Below, one piece after another: positions 16,801 to 26,104 of a DNA stretch of 64,000 bases; positions within the stretch are counted from its first letter, which is position 1; each line of letters opens with the position of its first letter. Made by a program: the position numbers and the translations under genes. Source of the DNA: Johnsonella ignava ATCC 51276 (GTDB lineage Bacteria > Bacillota > Clostridia > Lachnospirales > Lachnospiraceae). A model generated the notes under the pieces. That model was not told where the DNA came from and made no database searches. It worked only from the letters and a program-made list of their open reading frames with translations. The stretch is from contig NZ_JH378832.1 of assembly GCF_000235445.1 (NCBI RefSeq), positions 29,457-93,456 of the forward strand, read 5' to 3'.

Positions 16801-17943
16801 TTAATCAAGCACTTTAATTATTATATCACAGATTTTATCTACAATCTTCATATCAAGCTGCGGATATACAGGAAGCGTTATAATCTGTTGTGATATCTTT
16901 AAAGCCGCCGGAGTGGCCGGATTTTTATATATTTTTTTATAACATTCATATTCATTTATACAGGGATAAAAATATTTTCTCGCATATATACCCTGTTGTG
17001 CAAGTGCATTATATACCATATCCCTTGATGAAATACCCTCATTATTTTTTGCAGGTCTTTCTATACGGATCGGCATATATGCATAATTATATTCTATATT
17101 ATTCTTATAATTATTTAAAATTATACCTTTAATTCCTTCAAGCCTTTCAATATATCTTTCTACAATCCTTTTCCTTAAAAAAATCATTTCATCAATATGC
17201 TTTAAATTACATATACCCATAGCAGCCTGAAATTCATTCATCTTGGCATTGCCTCCGGCACATACTACATTTTCCTTGTCTAAAATCCCGAAGTTTTTAA
17301 GCCTGTCAAGTTTTTCCTTTATGCCCGGTTCACGGCAGCATGCCGCTCCCCCCTCTATTGTATTAAACACCTTTGTAGCGTGAAAGCTGAACATAGAGGC
17401 ATCTCCATAAACAGCCACACTTTTACGCCCGCCTCCGTCATCCAAATCCGGTGTGCATCTTTCATAAAAAGCATGTGCCGCATCAAATATAAGCTTAATC
17501 CCGTACTTTTTGCATATTCTCTCAAGTCCTGCAATATCACATATATTTCCATAAACATGCACCGCAAGTATTGCACTTGTATCCTTTGTTATAAGAGGTT
17601 CTATCTTTGATACATCTATTGTATAATCATCTTCTTTTATATCACAAAATACCGGTGTAAGCCCCTTTCTGACTATGGCATGTGTTGTTGAGGCAAATGA
17701 AAAAGGTGTAGTGATTACTTCACCCTTTAATTCAAATGCTTCAAGAAGCATTTCAAGTGCAAGATGACCGTTTGTAAATAATGATATATTCTCACTTTCA
17801 AGACGCTCATTTAAAAGCTTTTCAAGCTCTTCATGATATATTCCCATGTTTGTAAGCCATGCACTGTCCCATATCCTTTCAAGCATCTTTGTATATTCCT
17901 CAAAAGGGGGCAGAGATGCCCTTGTTACAAATATTTTTTCCAT
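16801..17943 (-). CDS. DegT/DnrJ/EryC1-family sugar aminotransferase
   Basis: 380 residues, full length. PLP is bound by Lys191 in SFHATKVFNTIEGG and the aspartate in LIFDAAHAFYE (Asp154); SLFTNGHLALEM forms the phosphate-side loop. The N terminus (VTRASLPPFEEYTKMLERIW) is like the VioA/FdtB/WecE branch that aminates dTDP-4-keto-6-deoxy sugars with glutamate as donor. Ends 20 bases before the ATP-grasp start. Product probably an amino-deoxy sugar nucleotide; the exact one is not determined. No 4-keto-sugar-forming dehydratase gene is in this window. Confidence 0.9.
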   Translation of the reverse strand: MEKIFVTRASLPPFEEYTKMLERIWDSAWLTNMGIYHEELEKLLNERLESENISLFTNGHLALEMLLEAFELKGEVITTPFSFASTTHAIVRKGLTPVFCDIKEDDYTIDVSKIEPLITKDTSAILAVHVYGNICDIAGLERICKKYGIKLIFDAAHAFYERCTPDLDDGGGRKSVAVYGDASMFSFHATKVFNTIEGGAACCREPGIKEKLDRLKNFGILDKENVVCAGGNAKMNEFQAAMGICNLKHIDEMIFLRKRIVERYIERLEGIKGIILNNYKNNIEYNYAYMPIRIERPAKNNEGISSRDMVYNALAQQGIYARKYFYPCINEYECYKKIYKNPATPAALKISQQIITLPVYPQLDMKIVDKICDIIIKVLD

Positions 17944-17971
17944 GCTGACAAACCTTTCACCGGTTTTAATT

Positions 17972-19417
17972 TTATATTGAAATAAGTTTACATAAAAGCT
18001 TAAAACTCTTATTTTGAGTAGCTGCCGATAGTACTATATATATTAAAGCTCCTGATAATACCTGTATAAGCAGCTTTATCCCTGGTTCAAATTTAAGTAC
18101 ATTCCCTATGGCATATACACAAAATCCCATTATAAATGTTATTATAATTCCGGGCAGCATATCCGCCCACTGCTTTGATATACCGTAATTAAATATCCTT
18201 TTATTCGGTGCTGAATTTATAAAAATGGATATAAAATCCGCAAGCACTTTAAATGCCACAAATATTACAGCATTATATTTAAGACCTATAATTAAGACTA
18301 TAATCCCGACAGTTTTTTTTATGGTTTCAAGCCTTAAAAATATATCACTTCTGCCAAGGGCGTTTACAGCCTGTAAATTTGCTATATGTACAGGCCAAAA
18401 TACATACGCCGCACACATAAGTCTTAAGAATACAACTGCTTTAAACCATTGTTTCCCAAGTAAAAAAAGCACTATATTATCGGCACAGGCAGCCATGCCT
18501 GCCATCATAGGCATAAATATATAGCTGCCAAGCATAACTGAATATTTTAAAAGCTCTTTTATATGCTCCCTGTCTTCCTGACTCCGGGACATAACCGGCA
18601 AAAGCACGGATTGCAGTGCACCTGAAAGATTTAATACAATTATCTTAGGAAACTGCTCTCCCCTGTTAAAATTCCCAAGGGTACCTCTGTCATATACACG
18701 TCCCATTACAAGTGAGTGCATATTAGTAAATATATTGTCTATAAGTGCCGCCGCAAGTATTTTTGAACCGAAACCGGACATAGATAAAAGCCTTGAAAAA
18801 TCAAATTCATATCCCGGCTTCCAGCTTATATTTATAAAAAGTACCGCACATAATATGGCATAATAGCTTATCTGCTGATATACAAGAGCCCATACTCCGT
18901 AATTTTTATAAGCGAGGTATATACTTATAAGCCCTGAAAGTGCTGCCGATATAAATGTCGATATAAACAATGCTTTAAATTCAAGTTTTTTTGATACATA
19001 GGCATTTTGTACCGATATTACAGCCCCGAAAAATATAATTATTCCCATCACCCTCAGCATTGATTTTATATCCGAATTTGAATAAAATTCCGCTATATAT
19101 GGTGAAGCAAAATATATAACGGCATATGCCAGAGCCGACAAAAATATATTAAAATAGAATACAGATGAAAAATCCAAACTGTCCGCATGCTTTTTTTGTA
19201 TAAGTGCAGTGGCAAAGCCGTTTTGTACAAGAACATTTGCAATGCCTGTAAATATAAGCATTATTGCAAGCACATCGTACTCTACAGGTGATAAAAGTCT
19301 TGCAAGTATTATTGACACTGCAAACTGAACCCCCTGTGAGCCGCCGTTTTCCATAATTTTCCAAAAAAAACCGCTTTTTATTTTATTTGTGCTTATTTTT
19401 TCAGTTTTATTTTCCAT
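17972..19417 (-). CDS. Polysaccharide flippase, WzxC/TuaB-like (second flippase)
   Basis: 481 residues with about 14 membrane segments. The opening IKSGFFWKIMENGGSQGVQF, then ILARLLSPVEYDVLAIM and LVQNGFATALIQKK are characteristic of the Polysacc_synt_3/WzxC group that exports colanic-acid or teichuronic-type units. Differs in length and start from the flippase at 14299-15690, so the two are not recent duplicates. Possibly each exports a distinct glycan, or one is an exporter of side chains. Confidence 0.88.
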   Translation of the reverse strand: MENKTEKISTNKIKSGFFWKIMENGGSQGVQFAVSIILARLLSPVEYDVLAIMLIFTGIANVLVQNGFATALIQKKHADSLDFSSVFYFNIFLSALAYAVIYFASPYIAEFYSNSDIKSMLRVMGIIIFFGAVISVQNAYVSKKLEFKALFISTFISAALSGLISIYLAYKNYGVWALVYQQISYYAILCAVLFINISWKPGYEFDFSRLLSMSGFGSKILAAALIDNIFTNMHSLVMGRVYDRGTLGNFNRGEQFPKIIVLNLSGALQSVLLPVMSRSQEDREHIKELLKYSVMLGSYIFMPMMAGMAACADNIVLFLLGKQWFKAVVFLRLMCAAYVFWPVHIANLQAVNALGRSDIFLRLETIKKTVGIIVLIIGLKYNAVIFVAFKVLADFISIFINSAPNKRIFNYGISKQWADMLPGIIITFIMGFCVYAIGNVLKFEPGIKLLIQVLSGALIYIVLSAATQNKSFKLLCKLISI

Positions 19418-19496
19418 TTTAAAATTCCCGTTTTGCTTTTTATATTTTTTTCATATCCAGTATTAAAATATCAATCTTCCTTTAAAATAAGCATAT

Positions 19497-20465
19497 TTAT
19501 ATATTCAGCATCTCACCCAGAGTCATTATAGCAGTATTTTTAAAAAAACGATTTCTAATGATTGATACTATTTTTTGAGGTCTGCTTTTATACTGCAGTT
19601 TTATAAATTCATCAATCAGTATTTTTTTATTCCCGGTAATTTTATAATTTTTTAAAAGCTCAGATGCCTGTGAATACATCAGTCTGTAATTTTGTCTTAC
19701 CTGTTCCTTATCTTTTATCCTGTTTTTAATTACTTCAGCTGAAAGTGCATTTTTGGCTCCAAGTAAATTTTTTCCATGCTGTCTGTATAAAACAAGAGGC
19801 TCATCAATATATGATGTTTTTCCTATACAGGAAGCGGTAAGTGCCAGCCACCAGTCATGCATCACATATTCCTGCGGCCGCCTGTATGCTTTTAAAAAAG
19901 CCCTGTTTATCATAATAGTGTTTCCGGTTACATTATTTTCGGTCAACAGTCTGTTTAAACGGCAACACCCCGGATTCATATTCATATATGATGCCATATC
20001 CCTATGTATTATATTTAGATTTTCGTCAACAGTACTTAAATTCGTATGTACAAGACATGGCATATTTTTTGAATATCTTTTTTCAAGTGCCCTCATTCTC
20101 ATATATGTTTTTTTAATTTTATCAGGCAGCCATACATCATCCTGGTCTGAAAGCATAATATATCCGCAGGAAGCCTCTTGCCTGCCGCAAATATCATATG
20201 AATTATTGTACAAAGCAGCCTCATCCAAAAGTGAAAAAAAATTTTCTCCCGCACCTTTTACATGAGCCTGCCTCTTTACAAATTCTATCTTTCCGGGACA
20301 GCGTTTCATATATAGTTCAGCTATATCGGCAGTATTGTCATCAGAACCGTCGTCAGAGATTTTTATTGTAAAATCATTAAAGCTCTGGTTAAGTATTGAT
20401 TCAATCTGTTTTTCTATATATTTCTCGCCGTTATATACTGCCATAAGTATTTTAATTAATGCCAT
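19497..20465 (-). CDS. GT2 glycosyltransferase, rhamnan-synthesis type
   Basis: 322 residues. MALIKILMAVYNGEKYIEKQ and ISDDGSDDNTADI form the nucleotide site, LSDQDDVWLPDKIKK is the strongly conserved donor/metal motif of the RgpA/rhamnosyl GT2 group, and VMHDWWLALTAS the acceptor-side motif. Cytosolic, membrane-associated. It is followed by the flippase gene 79 bases on and preceded by another GT2 22 bases away, so co-transcription is likely. Confidence 0.88.
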   Translation of the reverse strand: MALIKILMAVYNGEKYIEKQIESILNQSFNDFTIKISDDGSDDNTADIAELYMKRCPGKIEFVKRQAHVKGAGENFFSLLDEAALYNNSYDICGRQEASCGYIMLSDQDDVWLPDKIKKTYMRMRALEKRYSKNMPCLVHTNLSTVDENLNIIHRDMASYMNMNPGCCRLNRLLTENNVTGNTIMINRAFLKAYRRPQEYVMHDWWLALTASCIGKTSYIDEPLVLYRQHGKNLLGAKNALSAEVIKNRIKDKEQVRQNYRLMYSQASELLKNYKITGNKKILIDEFIKLQYKSRPQKIVSIIRNRFFKNTAIMTLGEMLNI

Positions 20466-20487
20466 TACACTCCTCTTGTACCGGAAA

Positions 20488-21393
20488 TTATTTTTTTATT
20501 TTTAAAATTTTTTCGCCTATAAGAGTTTCAAGGGCGGTTATTTTAAAAAATATAACTGCACAGGCGTACTCAATGGGATTTATACGCAAATACTTTTTAA
20601 AATAATAAAGTGTAGAAATTTCTCTAAGTTTTTGCCTGTTGTGAAGTGATGAGAATAATTTTTTTATGCTTGAAGAACAGTTATGTATATAAAATCTATC
20701 TGTTATAACCGCACTTCTTGCACCTGCATTTTTTATTTTATATGCAAGCAGGTTTTCCTCCCCATATAAAAACATCTTCTCATCATATCCTCCAAGTGCA
20801 TTAATTATATCAAGTCTGACCATAAGAAATGCCCCGGGAACTGCATCAACATACACAAGATTTTTTTTATCATAATTATTATACAGAGTTTTCTTATAAT
20901 ATGAAGCCGGATAATTTAAAAGCTTTTTAAAAAGCCGTCTCATTAAAGGACCTGCCGCACATAGCTCATGAAACCAGTCTCTAAGCGGCCATGCAGGTGC
21001 AGTCCCGAATCCCCCTTTTTCCTTCATCATAGGAGAAATTACTGCCAGATCGGAGTTTGCATCCATAATACGGCTCATATAGATTACATCTTCATCACAA
21101 AAATCAATATCAGGGTTGGCTATTACCGCATATTTTGCATGAAGCACCTCGTAGGCATGTTTTAGACCTATATTATTTCCGCTTCCATATCCTCCATTTC
21201 TTTTTGACCTTAGAAACATGGTATTTGTGCCTGCAAGCATACCCAGTTTTTCACGTGAGTCATCAGTTGAGGCATTGTCAACTATTATTATCTTATCAAA
21301 GGCTTTATATTTTTGTATCTTTCTTACAAGCTTTATCGCCGTAGGTGCATCATTATAATTAAGTACTATGCATACTGTTTTAATATTTTCCAT
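20488..21393 (-). CDS. GT2 glycosyltransferase (RfbN/RfbF-like)
   Basis: About 301 residues from the ATG at 21393 (MENIKTVCIVLNYNDAPTA), supported by AGAGAGG ten bases upstream; the ATG at 21438 has no such site. Motifs: IIVDNASTDDS, GGYGSGNNIGLKHA, VIANPDIDFCDED (donor site) and GAFLMVRLDIINALGGYDEK. These fit rhamnosyltransferase-like GT2 enzymes that extend a polysaccharide repeat. The sugar is unknown. Confidence 0.86.
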   Translation of the reverse strand: MENIKTVCIVLNYNDAPTAIKLVRKIQKYKAFDKIIIVDNASTDDSREKLGMLAGTNTMFLRSKRNGGYGSGNNIGLKHAYEVLHAKYAVIANPDIDFCDEDVIYMSRIMDANSDLAVISPMMKEKGGFGTAPAWPLRDWFHELCAAGPLMRRLFKKLLNYPASYYKKTLYNNYDKKNLVYVDAVPGAFLMVRLDIINALGGYDEKMFLYGEENLLAYKIKNAGARSAVITDRFYIHNCSSSIKKLFSSLHNRQKLREISTLYYFKKYLRINPIEYACAVIFFKITALETLIGEKILKIKK

Positions 21394-21472
21394 AAGTTTA
21401 AACCTCTCTTTTTGGAAAACTGTTTCTATTTGGGGCATTGTTATTTTTGTTTAAATGTAAATTCCGATTTAA

Positions 21473-22435
21473 TCAGCGTTTACCTATATTTTCTAAATAC
21501 ATCCGGGAAATCCTGTGTCTTAATGAAGGAACAAATACGGTTGAAAGATTCATAAGATGATAAAAAAACATATATATCCTCTTTCCTGAAACCCTTTTAT
21601 CTTCCCATACGGAAAGTGCCGCATACTTATCGTAGGCTTTTTTATAATAATTAAGGCAGCCCTTATTCCACGGTCTTTCATCACCTGCAAAATGTATAAT
21701 AACCGGATGTTTTGCAGCAATTTTATATTCCTCTTTTGTTATTATGCCATACTCCGGAGTATTTTTTACAAGCTCTTTATAACTCCAATATTTATAATTT
21801 GAAAAAAAATTATATTTAGGCGGCAGCAATTTTATCCTGTACGCAAGCACACCGTTTAATGCGTCCTGATCTCCGAAAAGACACTTGCCGCGTATACTCT
21901 GATGATAGGCAAGCAATTTGTCTTTTATATTTTCCTTTCTCCAGAGGCTGAGATTTATAAGAAGTACACCTGAATTATAGTAAAGTCCGTCTTTATAAAG
22001 TCCGGCTTTTTCTTTTATACTTTTATTTACGGTAGGCTCAGGAACCGCTGCCATAATATTTGAGTAAAGTGCAAGTCCCCAGAGTTTTTTAAGACTTCCA
22101 AGAACTATGGTATCACAGTCAAGATATATGACTTTTTTTACACTTTCAGGCAAGAGTTCACCTAAAAACAGTCTTCCCATAATGCTGTAATCAAATCTGC
22201 CTGTATCTGAGCTTTTTCCAAGCTTATACTTTATATCATCAAAATTTATAATATTAATTTTCCGTTTAAAAATCTTCGCAGTCTCTTTTAATCTTTTTAA
22301 AGACGTATATTGCATGCCTATTGATACCACATGTACATTTAACTCTTTTTCATCCTTATTGTTGTCATACAATGAATATAAAGCTGCCCCCAGATACCGG
22401 GCATAGACTTCATTTGACACATAGGCAGCTTCCAT
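21473..22435 (-). CDS. GT8-family glycosyltransferase
   Basis: 320 residues. The start MEAAYVSNEVYARYLGAALY and the metal-binding VIYLDCDTIVLGSLKKLW (DxD) are typical of family 8 retaining galactosyl/glucosyltransferases such as LgtC and GspA. Further signatures are YYNSGVLLINL and the later GDQDALNGVLA and KHPVIIHFAGDERPWNKG. It is the first glycosyltransferase gene of the cluster in transcription order, 126 bases after glmM. Likely transfers a hexose from UDP. Confidence 0.9.
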   Translation of the reverse strand: MEAAYVSNEVYARYLGAALYSLYDNNKDEKELNVHVVSIGMQYTSLKRLKETAKIFKRKINIINFDDIKYKLGKSSDTGRFDYSIMGRLFLGELLPESVKKVIYLDCDTIVLGSLKKLWGLALYSNIMAAVPEPTVNKSIKEKAGLYKDGLYYNSGVLLINLSLWRKENIKDKLLAYHQSIRGKCLFGDQDALNGVLAYRIKLLPPKYNFFSNYKYWSYKELVKNTPEYGIITKEEYKIAAKHPVIIHFAGDERPWNKGCLNYYKKAYDKYAALSVWEDKRVSGKRIYMFFYHLMNLSTVFVPSLRHRISRMYLENIGKR

Positions 22436-22561
22436 TATGCTTCCCCCCTGATATAATTTTTATGCAGACATTAAAATCCGCAATTTAAAATACTGATATT
22501 TAACATATTTTTATTTACGGCATATTGATTTATATATGATATAAGCTCTATTAACACCGCC

Positions 22562-23917
22562 TTATGACATAAGCCCTCTTTCAGATATTACCTTTATAAC
22601 CTCATCTACACTGCTTTCACAGATTTCAGTAGTTTTTGCCTCAACCATAACCCTTATAACAGGCTCAGTCCCGCTTGCCCTCATAAGGATTCTTCCGTCA
22701 TCGCCGAGTCTTTTTGAAATCTCCTCAGTCTTTCTCACTACCTCCTCATCCTCCTGAGCAGCTTTTTTATCTTTTACCCTCACATTTTTTAATACCTGAG
22801 GATAGATTTCTACTTCTGAAGCCAGTTTTTTAAGGCTTTCTTTCTTTTCAAGTATTACTTCCATGATTTTAAGCGATGTAAGTATACCGTCTCCGGTGGT
22901 CGCATGCTTGCTGAAAATTATATGCCCGCTTTGCTCACCGCCAAGATAATGTCCGTTTGTCTGCATATTTTCATATACAAATCTGTCGCCTACGGCAGTT
23001 TTTTCATAGGATATGCCTTCTCTGTCAAATGCCTTATATAATCCAAGATTTGACATAATTGTGGTAACCACGGTATTATTTGGCAAAGATGAGTTTTCTT
23101 TCATATACTTGCCGCATATATAAAGTATCTTATCACCGTCAACAAGCTTTCCGTCCTCATCAACTGCAAGACATCTGTCCGCATCTCCGTCATATGCAAA
23201 ACCTACATCACAGCCATTTTCTTTTACAAAGCTGCAAAGTCCCTCCATATGTGTAGAACCGCAGTTTACATTTATATTTACTCCGTCAGGTAAATTATTT
23301 ATTACATAGGTTTCAGCCCCAAGAGCATCAAATACATTTTTTGCAATTGATGAAGCTGAACCGTTTGCACAGTCAAGGGCAACTTTTTTACCTTTAAATG
23401 ATCTTGTAGCCACCGATATGAGATAGCCTATATACCTGTTTCTGCCTGCCGCATAGTCGGTTGTTCTGCCTATCTGTTCTCTAAGTGCAAATGCTATCTC
23501 GCCATATTTACCGTCAAGGTATTCTTCTATCTTATCGCTAACTTCATCTTCAAGCTTTTCTCCCCTGCCGTTTAATATTTTAATCCCGTTGTCATAATAC
23601 GGATTATGACTGGCACTTATCATAATGCCGCAGTCAAACTCCTCGGTTCTTACTACATACGAAACACTTGGCGTGGTAGTTACATGGAGCAGATAAACAT
23701 CCGCACCTGAAGCGGTAAGACCTGAAACCAATGCATATTCAAACATATAGCTTGAACGTCTTGTGTCTTTTCCTATTACAACTCTGCATCTTTTTTTATC
23801 TCTGGGATTTTTTCCGTAAAAATGTCCTATAAATCTTCCTACCCTGTATGCCTGTTCAACAGTGAGATCTTTATTTGCTTCACCCCTAAATCCGTCCGTT
23901 CCAAAATATTTACCCAT
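22562..23917 (-). CDS. glmM: Phosphoglucosamine mutase
   Basis: 451 residues, standard length. Converts glucosamine-6-phosphate to glucosamine-1-phosphate for UDP-GlcNAc and hence peptidoglycan. Signatures: the start GKYFGTDGFRGEAN, the phosphoserine loop MISASHNPYYDNG (Ser near 103), the magnesium loop AYDGDADRCLAVD, sugar-specificity loop GGEQSGHIIF and phosphate loop RASGTEPVIRVMVEA. Only four bases separate it from rfbD upstream, so the two are one operon. Confidence 0.95.
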   Translation of the reverse strand: MGKYFGTDGFRGEANKDLTVEQAYRVGRFIGHFYGKNPRDKKRCRVVIGKDTRRSSYMFEYALVSGLTASGADVYLLHVTTTPSVSYVVRTEEFDCGIMISASHNPYYDNGIKILNGRGEKLEDEVSDKIEEYLDGKYGEIAFALREQIGRTTDYAAGRNRYIGYLISVATRSFKGKKVALDCANGSASSIAKNVFDALGAETYVINNLPDGVNINVNCGSTHMEGLCSFVKENGCDVGFAYDGDADRCLAVDEDGKLVDGDKILYICGKYMKENSSLPNNTVVTTIMSNLGLYKAFDREGISYEKTAVGDRFVYENMQTNGHYLGGEQSGHIIFSKHATTGDGILTSLKIMEVILEKKESLKKLASEVEIYPQVLKNVRVKDKKAAQEDEEVVRKTEEISKRLGDDGRILMRASGTEPVIRVMVEAKTTEICESSVDEVIKVISERGLMS

Positions 23918-23921
23918 AAAA

Positions 23922-24791
23922 CTAATACTGTCCTTTCATATATTCGTCAAGATACCTCTTTAAAGCATCCTGCCATGACGGAAGCCGCTTAAAACCGTTT
24001 TTATCAAGCTTTGATTTATCCATACGGCTATTATGCGGTCTTTTTGCCTTTGTTATAAATTCCTGTGATGTTACAGGAATTAATTTTATATCCTTAATTC
24101 CCGCCTGTTTAAAGATCTCTTCGGCAAATTCATACCATGTGCAAAGCCCTTCATTGGTTGCATGATATCTTCCGTATTTGTCAGTTACAACCATAGAAGC
24201 AAGAAGAACACTAAGATCCGGCGTATAGGTGGGGGAACCTGTCTGGTCGTTTACTATTCTAAGCTCATCCCTGCTTTGTGCAAGAGAGAGCATTGTTTTT
24301 ACAAAATTATTGCCCTTTAAACCGAATACCCATGAAATTCTTACTATAAAATATTTTTCAAGATTTTTTTCTACTGCAAGCTCTCCCTCATATTTCATCT
24401 GTCCGTATACATTTAACGGATTTCTTTTATCATCAGGCTCCCACGGTCTTGTTCCTTCTCCGTCAAATACATAATCAGTGCTTATATAAAGCATTTTTAT
24501 ATCTAAATCCCTGCATATAACTGCTATATTTTCAGTTCCATCCGCATTTACACTTCTTACAAGTTCGGGTTCATCCTCCGCTTTATCAACCGCCGTATAT
24601 GCCGCACAATGTATGACCGCTTCAAGTGCGGAGCTGTTATGCTCCTTTTCTATAATCTCTCTGCATTGTGAGGCGGATGTTATATCCATCTCCTGCATAT
24701 CCACGCCTATGGCTTCTATACCTCTTTTTTCAAGCTCTTTTACTAAATCACTTCCAAGCTGACCCTTTGCTCCTGTAACCAATATTCTCAT
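23922..24791 (-). CDS. rfbD: dTDP-4-dehydrorhamnose reductase
   Basis: 289 residues. NAD(P)H-dependent short-chain dehydrogenase that makes dTDP-L-rhamnose. Rossmann motif GAKGQLG (7-13), substrate-site STDYVFDG, catalytic Tyr129-x3-Lys133 in VYGQMKYEGE, and VRISWVFGLKGNNFV. First gene of the glycan operon. The other rhamnose genes (rfbA/B/C) are not in the window. Its presence supports rhamnose as a component of the surface polymer, in agreement with the rhamnosyltransferase-like GT2 genes. Confidence 0.93.
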   Translation of the reverse strand: MRILVTGAKGQLGSDLVKELEKRGIEAIGVDMQEMDITSASQCREIIEKEHNSSALEAVIHCAAYTAVDKAEDEPELVRSVNADGTENIAVICRDLDIKMLYISTDYVFDGEGTRPWEPDDKRNPLNVYGQMKYEGELAVEKNLEKYFIVRISWVFGLKGNNFVKTMLSLAQSRDELRIVNDQTGSPTYTPDLSVLLASMVVTDKYGRYHATNEGLCTWYEFAEEIFKQAGIKDIKLIPVTSQEFITKAKRPHNSRMDKSKLDKNGFKRLPSWQDALKRYLDEYMKGQY

Positions 24792-24905
24792 CAGTCTGTC
24801 CTTTCTTTATCTATTTAAAATAAAAGCGGCACGGTTTATGCCCGGAACTCAGCCTGCCATATTTTATCATATTATCACACTCAGGTCAAAATATTAGTCC
24901 TTAAC

Positions 24906-25649
24906 TTACAAGGCAAATAAGCTCCATATATATCCTTCGGGTTCACATCCAAACTCCATATGCTTACCTGAAACAGGATGCTTAAATGCAAGCCCTGTAC
25001 ATATAAGTGCCGTATTAAAGCTTTCAAGTTCAGCTATATCCTTTGATACCTTATTTGTCTTTAAACCGCCGATGCCGCTTTTTGTTATACCATATTTCCT
25101 GTCTCCTATTATAGGCAGTTTATGATAGGAAAGCTGCAGCCTTATTTGATGATGTCTTCCTGTAAACAATTCTATATCAAGCAGACTCAACTTTATATCC
25201 CTGTATATTATGGACTTTTTAAGTGTATATGACATCACAGCTTTTTTTGCCGCATTTGTACCCTGTCTGCATATATACGAAATATTGGAAGCACTTTCTT
25301 TTTTTATATAGTCCTCATAAACGGCTAAGTCGGAATCAGGCTTTCCATATACTGCAGCACTATACTTTTTTTTAAATTCTCTGCCTGCCATCTGAGCTCC
25401 AAGTCCCGCTGCCGCTTTCTTTGTCTTTGCAAATAACATTATGCCCGATACAGGTTTGTCAAGCCGGTGTATTATTCCCAGATAAGGATTTACAGATTTT
25501 GACTTGACTGAAAGATAGTTTTTAAGTTCACTTTCCATATCCGGTTCAAACCCCCGCAAGGACTGTGCAGCAAGCCCTGACGGTTTTATAACCGCTATTA
25601 TACTTTCATCTTCAAATACTATTTTCACAAACCCCGTCTCCTTTTTCAT
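24906..25649 (-). CDS. RluA/RluD-family pseudouridine synthase without S4 domain
   Basis: 247 residues. Catalytic aspartate in IIHRLDKPVSGIM, then LLDIELFTGRHHQIRLQLSY and LPIIGDRKYG, all hallmarks of the RluA family that isomerises uridine in rRNA or tRNA. It starts directly with the catalytic domain (VFEDESIIAVIKPSGL) and lacks the N-terminal S4 RNA-binding domain of RluD, so it belongs to the short, YjbO/RluA-like class. Target RNA unknown. Confidence 0.9.
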   Translation of the reverse strand: MKKETGFVKIVFEDESIIAVIKPSGLAAQSLRGFEPDMESELKNYLSVKSKSVNPYLGIIHRLDKPVSGIMLFAKTKKAAAGLGAQMAGREFKKKYSAAVYGKPDSDLAVYEDYIKKESASNISYICRQGTNAAKKAVMSYTLKKSIIYRDIKLSLLDIELFTGRHHQIRLQLSYHKLPIIGDRKYGITKSGIGGLKTNKVSKDIAELESFNTALICTGLAFKHPVSGKHMEFGCEPEGYIWSLFAL

Positions 25650-25667
25650 AATTTTCCCTATAAATTT

Positions 25668-25703
25668 AATAGGTAATTGAAAAGCTCGCTTTGCAAGCCC
25701 ACA
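25668..25703 (-). terminator. Hairpin between the GIY-YIG gene and the pseudouridine synthase gene
   Basis: Perfect 12-bp arms (25668-25679 AATAGGTAATTG with 25692-25703). The GIY-YIG stop codon lies at its edge. No long T run follows, so it may modulate read-through or mRNA stability instead of terminating. Confidence 0.5.
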
Positions 25704-25704
25704 A

Positions 25705-26013
25705 TTACCTATTAATTAGTTTTTCCTTTTGCTTTTTAGTCATACTTTTAATTTCAATCTCTCGTTTCATAGCATCACTTTTGCTTATGAAAGTCTCATA
25801 ATACACAAGCTCAACGGGAAGTCTTGATCTGGTGTACTTTGCCCCTTTTCCGCTTTTGTGCATTTCCACCCTCTTTTCAAGATTGTTTGTCCAGCCGCAG
25901 TAGTAGGTTTTATCAGAGCATATCAATATATAAGTATAATTAACACATACAGCCCGCACGCCGTTATCAGGCTTTTCCTGCAGGCTGTATGTACATGGTT
26001 CTTTCTTTGTCAT
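25705..26013 (-). CDS. GIY-YIG nuclease-superfamily protein (UPF0213-like)
   Basis: 102 residues. After about 25 residues the domain starts YTYILICSDKTYYCGWTNN (the GIY-YIG equivalent is YIL...YCG), followed by LEKRVEMHKSGKGAKYTRSR with the conserved Arg and LVYYETFISKSDAMKREIEI with the catalytic Glu. The family is YhbQ/UPF0213; a DNA-related nuclease role is assumed but unproven. The first 25 residues (MTKKEPCTYSLQEKPDNG) are not part of the domain. Its ATG overlaps the stop of a 30-codon ORF as ATGA. Confidence 0.85.
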   Translation of the reverse strand: MTKKEPCTYSLQEKPDNGVRAVCVNYTYILICSDKTYYCGWTNNLEKRVEMHKSGKGAKYTRSRLPVELVYYETFISKSDAMKREIEIKSMTKKQKEKLINR

Positions 26014-26102
26014 GGCTTTTTTATGCCTCCGGCTGATTCAGGGATTTGCCTGTTTATCAGGCTTATAAAAGCAGATTTTATATCTTTTTTAACTGCTGCC
26101 AT
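26010..26102 (-). CDS. Possible 30-residue ORF between cysE and the GIY-YIG gene
   Basis: Begins MAAVKKDIKSAFISLINRQI two bases after the cysE stop and ends overlapping the GIY-YIG start (ATGA). The overlaps on both sides suggest a translational bridge, but no ribosome site is clear and no family is recognised. Confidence 0.3.
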   Translation of the reverse strand: MAAVKKDIKSAFISLINRQIPESAGGIKKP

Positions 26103-26104
26103 GA

